A stretch of 10,145 nucleotides of DNA from Dehalococcoidia bacterium (GTDB taxonomy: Bacteria; Chloroflexota; Dehalococcoidia; SAR202; UBA11138): the NCBI GenBank assembly GCA_012270625.1, contig JAAXHZ010000340.1:1-10145 (forward strand), written 5' to 3'. The notes under the pieces were generated by a model that saw nothing but the letters and a program-made list of their open reading frames with translations, did not search any database and had not been told where the DNA came from. Shown here one piece after another: positions 5,746 to 10,145 of the stretch. Made by a program: the position numbers and the translations under genes. The number at the start of each line of letters is the position of its first letter. Position 1 is the stretch's first letter.

Positions 5746-5793
5746 GAACAGAAGCAGGCCCCGGGCGTCACAAAGCGCCCGGGGCCTCTGTTC
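5746..5793 (+). terminator. Strong hairpin terminator after the VOC gene
   Basis: AGGCCCCGGGCG (5756-5767) pairs perfectly with CGCCCGGGGCCT (5776-5787) across an 8-base loop. The stem is extended by GAACAG/CTGTTC (5746-5751 and 5788-5793) with a four-base bulge. The following sequence is only modestly T-rich, but the 12-bp G+C stem 18 bases after the stop makes termination the likely function. Confidence 0.7.
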
Positions 5794-5878
5794 GATGAAG
5801 TCGAATCGCGCTCTTCCTGTGTCCACCCGAACCAGAATGCGGTAAGCTATGCTCACAGACCAACGGAGAGCCGCACAC

Positions 5879-6577
5879 GTGAACATACTTATCACCGGAG
5901 GATCGACGCGAATCTCCAGACTGATCGCGACTGGGCTGTCAGGGCAGCACAGCGTGACCATCACCGATCGAGTCCACACGCAGGGCCTCGACAACTTTGT
6001 CCTGTGCGACCTGGATCACGACGTCGCCACTAACGAGCTTGTGAGAGGCATGGATGTCGTCATTCACTCGGGCCAGGTCGATGTGGGGATTCCGGTCTCT
6101 GAGCAGCTGGACGGTGGGATGCGGTGCGTGTACAACCTTGTCCGAGCCGCCGCCGAGGAGGGTGTGCCGAGAGTGGTCTTCCTCAGCTCACTTTCGGTGA
6201 TGGGTCGTTACGACGAAGAGTATGTAGTAACGGAACGCTGGCTGCCCGCGCCAACCACCGAGAGTGACGTGCTGTGCTTTCATCTTGGCGAGTTCATCTG
6301 TCGCGAGTTCGCCCGGGAGCAGCGGATCGAGATTTTATGCCTGCGGATGGGAGAGCTTGTCGGCGACGAGGACAGTTCGCTCTCCACGTCCGCGCTGTAC
6401 CCAGGTGACGCGATACAGGCGGTCGAGAGATCCCTGACAGCGGATATATCGGAGGGCTATGCTGACTCACGCAGCTACTGGGCTGTGTTCCACATCCAGT
6501 CGGACGTCCCAAATCGCCGATTCCTGACCACTGCCGCCGAGACACGACTCGGATTCCGACCGTCATGCTCTCAGTAA
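5879..6577 (+). CDS. Degenerate extended-SDR (NAD-epimerase-like) protein
   Basis: A 232-residue protein from GTG 5879, preceded by GGAG at 5865-5868. An ATG at 5849 in the same frame would add ten residues but lies inside the probable -10 region and lacks a ribosome binding site. The opening strand, NILITGG, the TITD end of strand 2 (Asp30), MDVVIHSG (58-65) and RVVFLSSLSVMG (98-109) are those of an extended short-chain dehydrogenase/epimerase. The cofactor loop reads GGSTRIS (7-13), so the second and third glycines of GxxGxxG are Thr10 and Ser13. The catalytic YxxxK is replaced: alignment of DVLCFHLGEFICREFA (130-145) to YAITKSLGQEICRVFT of the downstream paralogue puts Asp130 at Tyr and Phe134 at Lys. 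NAD-dependent redox chemistry is therefore unlikely; a binding or regulatory role is possible. It is followed at 15 bp by MITE-like element 2. Confidence 0.75.
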   Translation: MNILITGGSTRISRLIATGLSGQHSVTITDRVHTQGLDNFVLCDLDHDVATNELVRGMDVVIHSGQVDVGIPVSEQLDGGMRCVYNLVRAAAEEGVPRVVFLSSLSVMGRYDEEYVVTERWLPAPTTESDVLCFHLGEFICREFAREQRIEILCLRMGELVGDEDSSLSTSALYPGDAIQAVERSLTADISEGYADSRSYWAVFHIQSDVPNRRFLTTAAETRLGFRPSCSQ

Positions 6578-6592
6578 ACGTGAAATCGACGG

Positions 6593-6720
6593 GGAGAAAA
6601 CTTCATAAGCCCCGAATGCGTCATCATTGGGATGATCCGAGGAGCCTCTCACTCCTCTTCACTCACTCCTCGGAAGCTTGTCCCCGCGAACGCGGGGATT
6701 GCACTTATGCAATTTTCTCC
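6593..6720. repeat. 128-bp MITE/REP-like element 2
   Basis: Imperfect 17-bp terminal inverted repeats: GGAGAAAACTTCATAAG (6593-6609) and the complement of GGAGAAAATTGCATAAG (6704-6720), 15 of 17 matching. Inside are ATCAT/ATGAT (6623-6636), CCGAGGAG/CTCCTCGG (6637-6644 and 6666-6673) and the hairpin TCCCCGCG-AA-CGCGGGGA (6681-6698). The plan matches element 1: ends beginning GAGAA and rich in TGCA and AA, with internal CCCGCG hairpins, no coding capacity, placed just past a stop codon. It may act as the 3' end of the upstream SDR transcript. Confidence 0.6.
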
Positions 6721-6833
6721 GGTAGGGTACGCTGGTCAACGCTCTGGACATGGGCTATGCTCAAGCCAGCGCACTTGCGGAGTGATTCGTCCATGATTCG
6801 TCAGCTTGCCGCGAGACCGAACGAGGCGTCTCG

Positions 6834-7574
6834 ATGAAGGTACTGATACTGGGAGCCAACGGTATGCTCGGCCCCCACGTCGTAAAGTCGCTCGAAGGTG
6901 AGCACACGCTGCGACTCACGGACATCAACGATGCCCCGGACACGCCGCACGAGTACTTCAACCTGGACGTGTCTGACCTGGACGCTGTGATCGGAGCCGC
7001 GGCGGGAATGGACGCCATAATCAACCTGTCCGTGCTGAGACCAGATCGCCGGATAGCGTTCGATGTGAACGCGCGAGGCGCATACAATGCCTGCGCGGCC
7101 GCCGTTCATCACGGGATTCGCAGGGTAATCAACACCGGCCCTCACTTCACGATCACCGGGCCAACATACGAGAACTCCGACCATCTCATCGGGCCGGACG
7201 TGCCGTCGCAGTCAGGAACGCTGCTGTACGCGATCACGAAGTCGCTTGGGCAGGAGATATGCCGGGTATTCACCGAGAACCACGACCTGTACGTGCTGAC
7301 TCTGCTGTTCTACAACTTTCACTACGGCAACGAAGTCGAGGGGTTCGGTAAGGACTTTACACCGTTCAACGTTACCTGGAAGGACGCCGGGGAGGCGTTT
7401 CGGCCCGCGCTGAGCATCCCACTAGACTCGCTTCCGTCGAGGTGCGAGCCATTCTTCATATTCGCGGACCTGCCTCACGGCAAGTTCACCAACGAGAAGT
7501 CAAAGCGAGTTCTGGGTTGGCGCCCAACAGACAACCTGGACGATTTTTGGAAGAAGCAAGCGACCAACGTCTGA
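6834..7574 (+). CDS. NAD(P)-dependent epimerase/dehydratase family protein (extended SDR)
   Basis: A 246-residue extended SDR. The Rossmann start MKVLILGANGMLGPHVV carries the full GxxGxxG (Gly7, Gly10, Gly13). Asp30 ends strand 2 (RLTD) and favours NAD. DVSDLDAV (45-52) and MDAIINLSVLRPD (59-71) follow the family layout, and the catalytic pair is YAITK (Tyr132, Lys136). The C-terminus ends KRVLGWRPTDNLDDFW, the usual closing motif of sugar-epimerase-type proteins. It is shorter than sugar epimerases such as GalE (over 300 residues), so the substrate domain is reduced and the substrate unknown. GAGG (6823-6826) lies seven bases before the ATG. Its order and core (strand 1, TD, G-EICRxF helix) resemble the gene at 5879-6577, suggesting a tandem duplication followed by divergence. 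No terminator separates it from the GGT-like gene 95 bp downstream. Confidence 0.87.
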   Translation: MKVLILGANGMLGPHVVKSLEGEHTLRLTDINDAPDTPHEYFNLDVSDLDAVIGAAAGMDAIINLSVLRPDRRIAFDVNARGAYNACAAAVHHGIRRVINTGPHFTITGPTYENSDHLIGPDVPSQSGTLLYAITKSLGQEICRVFTENHDLYVLTLLFYNFHYGNEVEGFGKDFTPFNVTWKDAGEAFRPALSIPLDSLPSRCEPFFIFADLPHGKFTNEKSKRVLGWRPTDNLDDFWKKQATNV

Positions 7575-7669
7575 CTTTACGGAAAACCTTACGAACACGC
7601 TGACACGGCTACTGACCTACGCCTGAGCTCCAGTTCGATACCAGCGCATACAGAAAAAGGGAGGGGCAG

Positions 7670-9475
7670 ATGACAACCTCGATCACCGCTTCGGCTATGG
7701 AACAGGGCAACATCGGGCAGCAGGAGACCGGTCGCCCAGTGGTCTATGGGACCCAGGGAGTCATTTCAAGCGGACACTATCTGACCTCGATGGCAGGTAT
7801 GCGGATGCTGCTGTCAGGCGGCAACGCATTCGACGCGGTCGTGGCAGCCGGTTTCGCGGCGGCGGTTACGGAGCCCATAGCATCATACTCTCTGGCGGCT
7901 GAAGGCGTGTTCATGCTCTACCACGCCGACAGCGGGGAGCTGCTGTCGCTGAGTGGGCAGGGAACAGCGCCGGACCGGGCCACCGTCGAGTGGTATCGCA
8001 GCCTGGGTCAGAGTGAGATACCGACCGGCCCTGGCCCGTTAGCGCACCTCAGCTTCACGGTGCCCGGCGTAGTCGCTGCTTACCTGTCGCTGCTGGAGAG
8101 ATATGGCAGGAAGAGCGTAGGAGAGGCGCTGGAGCCTTCGATCCACTACGCCGAGCGCGGAATCCCAAACTACGAGTACATGCTTGAGCGCATCGACAGC
8201 CCTATCACAATTAGTCAGTTCGAGCAGTACCCGCCCGGTGGGTTGGACATCTTCTACGATGACGGCAAGACGCCTGAGCCAGGATCTCTGCTGGTACAGA
8301 AGGGTCTCGGAGCAATTCTGCGCAAGCTGGTCGAGGCGGAGAGCGCAGCTGGCGGGCATCGCGCTGACGGCGTCCGCGCAGCGCGCGACAGCTTCTACAC
8401 TGGCGACGTGGCACAGATAATCGCTGACTGCAGCGAGAGGGTCGGCGGAGTGCTGGACATGCCCTCACTCGCTGCCTATGAGGCCAAGTACGAGACCCCC
8501 ATCAAGACCAGCTACATGGGATACGAAGTGCACGGTCAGCGGACGTGGACGCAGGGCGCGGTACTCATGCAGGCGCTGAACATACTCGAAAACTTCGACC
8601 TCCGGGCGATGGGCCACAACTCGACTGCTTACATTCACACGGTCAGCCAAGCCGTAAACCTCGCGTTTGCGGACCGCGAGGCATACTACGGAGATCCAGA
8701 CTTTGTCACAGTTCCAATCGACGGGCTGCTCTCCAAAGAGTACGCGCGCGAGCGCGCCGCTCTGATAGACCCGTCCAAGGCAATGCCTGAGCTGCCGCCC
8801 CCCGGAGACCCGTGGAAGTACTCAGCGCGGTCAGGCTCAGCCGCGGTCGTCAGGGAGCCTGTTGCGGCAGCAGGCGACGGTGACGGTGGGTCCGACAGCG
8901 GCACGACACACATCTCTTCCATCGACCGCGACGGCAACATGGTATGCGCGACTCCGTCAGGGGGATCGTTTGCCAAGTCCGCGTTCTTCCCAGAGCTGGG
9001 TTGCGCGCTCAGCACCCGGATCGAGATGTTCAACTTCGAGGACGGGCACCCCAACAGACTGGAGCCGCGCAAGCGTCCGAGAACGACGCTGGTCAACTAC
9101 ATCGTGTCTCGGGACGGCGTGCCGGTCATGACCGTCGGGTGTCCGGGCGGCGACCACCAGGCGCAGGCCAATATGCAGCTGGTGCTGAACTCGGTGCTGT
9201 GGGGGATGAATCCGCAGGAGGCGGTTGAATCTCCGAGGTTCGCGAGCCAGGGAGTGACCAACAGCTTCTACCCCCACACTTACTATCCGGGACAGCTTGG
9301 CGTGGAGCCGGGAATTTCTCAGAGCGCCAGGGACGAGCTGACCGGGATGGGTCACGACATCGTTACGGTCGCCAGCGCCGGAATGGGCGCGACGGTTTCG
9401 ACTCGGGACCCGCAGACCGGCGTCCTGGCTTCATCGGGCGACCCGCGCCGTGCCTGCTACGCCCTCTCGTGGTAA
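7670..9475 (+). CDS. Gamma-glutamyltransferase-family Ntn hydrolase (GGT-like acylase)
   Basis: A 601-residue protein with the single-chain precursor layout of the GGT family: N-terminal GVISSGHYLTSMAGMRMLLSGGNAFDAVVAA (30-60) and the processing and catalytic motif DSGTTHISSID (409-419). Autocleavage before Thr412 would free it as N-terminal nucleophile and leave a 190-residue small subunit, the size seen in E. coli GGT. CPGGDHQAQANMQ (491-503) is the oxyanion-region glycine pair. Where E. coli GGT has the glutamate-carboxylate-binding Arg114 (REMAP), this protein has QGTAP (Gln97). The KRPLSS serines are replaced in KRPRTTL. These changes and PGGDxQxQ resemble the YwrD/HpxW-like branch, so it is probably an amidohydrolase or acylase with another substrate rather than a true GGT. 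No signal peptide is visible, whereas classical GGTs are exported. AGGGAGG (7658-7664) sits five bases before the ATG. Confidence 0.9.
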   Translation: MTTSITASAMEQGNIGQQETGRPVVYGTQGVISSGHYLTSMAGMRMLLSGGNAFDAVVAAGFAAAVTEPIASYSLAAEGVFMLYHADSGELLSLSGQGTAPDRATVEWYRSLGQSEIPTGPGPLAHLSFTVPGVVAAYLSLLERYGRKSVGEALEPSIHYAERGIPNYEYMLERIDSPITISQFEQYPPGGLDIFYDDGKTPEPGSLLVQKGLGAILRKLVEAESAAGGHRADGVRAARDSFYTGDVAQIIADCSERVGGVLDMPSLAAYEAKYETPIKTSYMGYEVHGQRTWTQGAVLMQALNILENFDLRAMGHNSTAYIHTVSQAVNLAFADREAYYGDPDFVTVPIDGLLSKEYARERAALIDPSKAMPELPPPGDPWKYSARSGSAAVVREPVAAAGDGDGGSDSGTTHISSIDRDGNMVCATPSGGSFAKSAFFPELGCALSTRIEMFNFEDGHPNRLEPRKRPRTTLVNYIVSRDGVPVMTVGCPGGDHQAQANMQLVLNSVLWGMNPQEAVESPRFASQGVTNSFYPHTYYPGQLGVEPGISQSARDELTGMGHDIVTVASAGMGATVSTRDPQTGVLASSGDPRRACYALSW

Positions 9476-9533
9476 CCCCAGGGCAATCGCATCTAATTGG
9501 TACAGATGTTGGTGAAGGGTCGTCGTTGTGTAG

Positions 9534-9799
9534 CCGAAGTTTCGGACATTGGATAGAGTTATGGCACCTTCGCACGACACATTCGGCAGGTTCTTTGCGA
9601 TGCTGGACTTAGAGAGCTTCGAGTGCTTCTTCTCCGAGCGGGTGGCGTCGGTCAGCGAGTTGACTGCATACAGGTCAGGCAATCGCCATAGACGGTCAGG
9701 CGCTCCCATGACAGCTTCATCGGCAGGGATGCCATTCACATGGTGAGTGCATGGACGACCGTCAATCACGTCAGTCTGAGACAGCTTAGGGTGGACGGA
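9534..9799 (+). pseudogene. Frameshifted relic of an ISAs1-family transposase
   Basis: Three frames together give recognisable ISAs1-family transposase sequence. Frame a (9534-9672) contains APSHDTFGRFFAMLDLESFE and VSELT, the family's PSHDTFGRVFA...LDPEAFE block. Frame b (9673-9705) reads GQAIAIDGQAL, the counterpart of the DDE block VIAIDGKTLRRS. Frame c (9704-9799) reads SHDSFIGRDAIHMVSAW and VNHVSLRQLRVDG, the counterpart of the GKxAIHMVSAWA...VDEKSNE block. At least two frameshifts, an upstream in-frame TAG (9531-9533) and absence of the N-terminus and of the rest of the catalytic domain show it is dead. No terminal inverted repeats could be assigned. Confidence 0.7.
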
Positions 9800-9912
9800 C
9801 ACAGGCAGGCTACCTCATCACTGCGAAATTGTCAGCAGATGACGACTGGGACGACGCCGACAAGATGGCGGCCGCAAGTGAGGTCTTCAGGTTGGTGACG
9901 GGGTGCCACTGA
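9790..9912 (+). other. Short open stretch, possible gene fragment of unknown family
   Basis: Forty codons are open from just after a TAG (9787-9789) to TGA (9910-9912), reading GGRTQAGYLITAKLSADDDW followed by DDADKMAAASEVFRLVTGCH. The composition (acidic patch, alanine-rich amphipathic segment, hydrophobic strand) looks protein-like. There is no start codon with a ribosome binding site, and it abuts the transposase relic. It could be the C-terminal stub of a gene cut by the insertion, or chance. I do not recognise the family. Confidence 0.25.
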
Positions 9913-10145
9913 ATTCTGTATCTTCTCCGGTACTAGGGTTCCTCAGATTCTACTTGACATAAAGGTTTAGTGCGGACATGCATAAGACACACCTCGGTCA
10001 GATCACCGAAAATGACATTGTTCCCTAGAATGTCCCGCTACTCTGTTAGCGGCTAGCTACTCCATCCACCATAACTAACGCTGCGAGAAGATATGGTATC
10101 CGGGCTGTTCAGAAATGTTGTAATACCAATCCAGTCTGAGCGGGC
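9913..10145. other. Non-coding, A+T-richer tail
   Basis: No convincing gene is visible in either direction in these 233 bases, which are A+T-richer than the rest (about 48% G+C in the last two full lines by hand count). A perfect TTGACA at 9954-9959 has no good -10 at 16-18 bp. GACATT/AATGTC (10014-10019 and 10029-10034) form a weak 6-bp hairpin. No tRNA-like cloverleaf was found. Confidence 0.4.

Noticed and set aside
5275..5994. Long minus-strand open frame of 239 codons
   Set aside because: It is antisense to the VOC gene, the strong terminator and the start of the SDR gene, with arginine-rich low-complexity translation and no family resemblance.
6565..6837. Plus-strand frame of 90 codons
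   Set aside because: It overlaps the end of the SDR gene, runs through the palindromic element and has no ribosome binding site; best explained as chance.
9431..9802. Minus-strand open frame of 123 codons
   Set aside because: It lies opposite the end of the GGT-like gene and the ISAs1 relic. The plus-strand frames give recognisable transposase sequence, while the minus frame gives none.
9954..9986. TTGACA as a promoter near the right end
   Set aside because: No -10 hexamer better than CATGCA occurs at 16-18 bp, and no gene follows inside the window.

Overview
The window is bacterial, densely coded, roughly 55-60% G+C by eye, with strong GGAGG-type ribosome binding sites, some TTG/GTG starts and a GAAC-N4-GTTC (Gram-positive-type) LexA box. 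Together with the NosD-like beta-helix protein, the GGT-like acylase, the tandem SDR genes and the small CCCGC-TTTC-GCGGG hairpin repeats, this recalls environmental Chloroflexota (SAR202/Dehalococcoidia-like). That assignment is an inference; no marker gene in the window proves it.

Layout. 3-569 (+) is the 3' part of a SirB1-type transglutaminase-like/TPR gene. It converges on a right-handed beta-helix gene (1734-604, -). Between that gene and rsgA (2015-3265, +) lies a strong sigma-70-type promoter (TTGCCA-N17-TATAAT), a possible 30-codon leader ORF with a perfect ribosome binding site, and an inverted repeat. A 140-bp palindromic MITE-like element starts one base after the rsgA stop. Next comes a two-gene module resembling a toxin-antitoxin pair: DUF4258 followed by a DUF2283-HTH fusion (3468-4120). 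Its promoter is overlaid by a perfect 10-bp-arm palindrome, a ready-made operator. The module ends tail-to-tail with dinB (DNA polymerase IV, 5172-4096, -), and the two reading frames overlap by 25 bp. The dinB upstream region carries a TATAAT and a perfect LexA box, so dinB is very probably an SOS gene.

To the right, all genes are on +: a VOC/glyoxalase-fold protein (5353-5727) with a strong hairpin terminator; an SDR-like protein that has lost its cofactor glycines and YxxxK pair (5879-6577); a second MITE-like element; an intact-looking extended SDR/epimerase paralogue (6834-7574); and a gamma-glutamyltransferase-family Ntn hydrolase (7670-9475). The last 670 bases hold no intact gene. They contain a frameshifted relic of an ISAs1-family transposase, a short open stretch of unknown origin and A+T-richer DNA, and look like a decaying mobile-element landing zone.

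Most interesting: the DUF4258/DUF2283-HTH module with its operator, the decorated rsgA leader, the degenerate SDR paralogue, and the pair of MITE-like elements placed just behind stop codons. I did not find a convincing wholly new multi-gene system.
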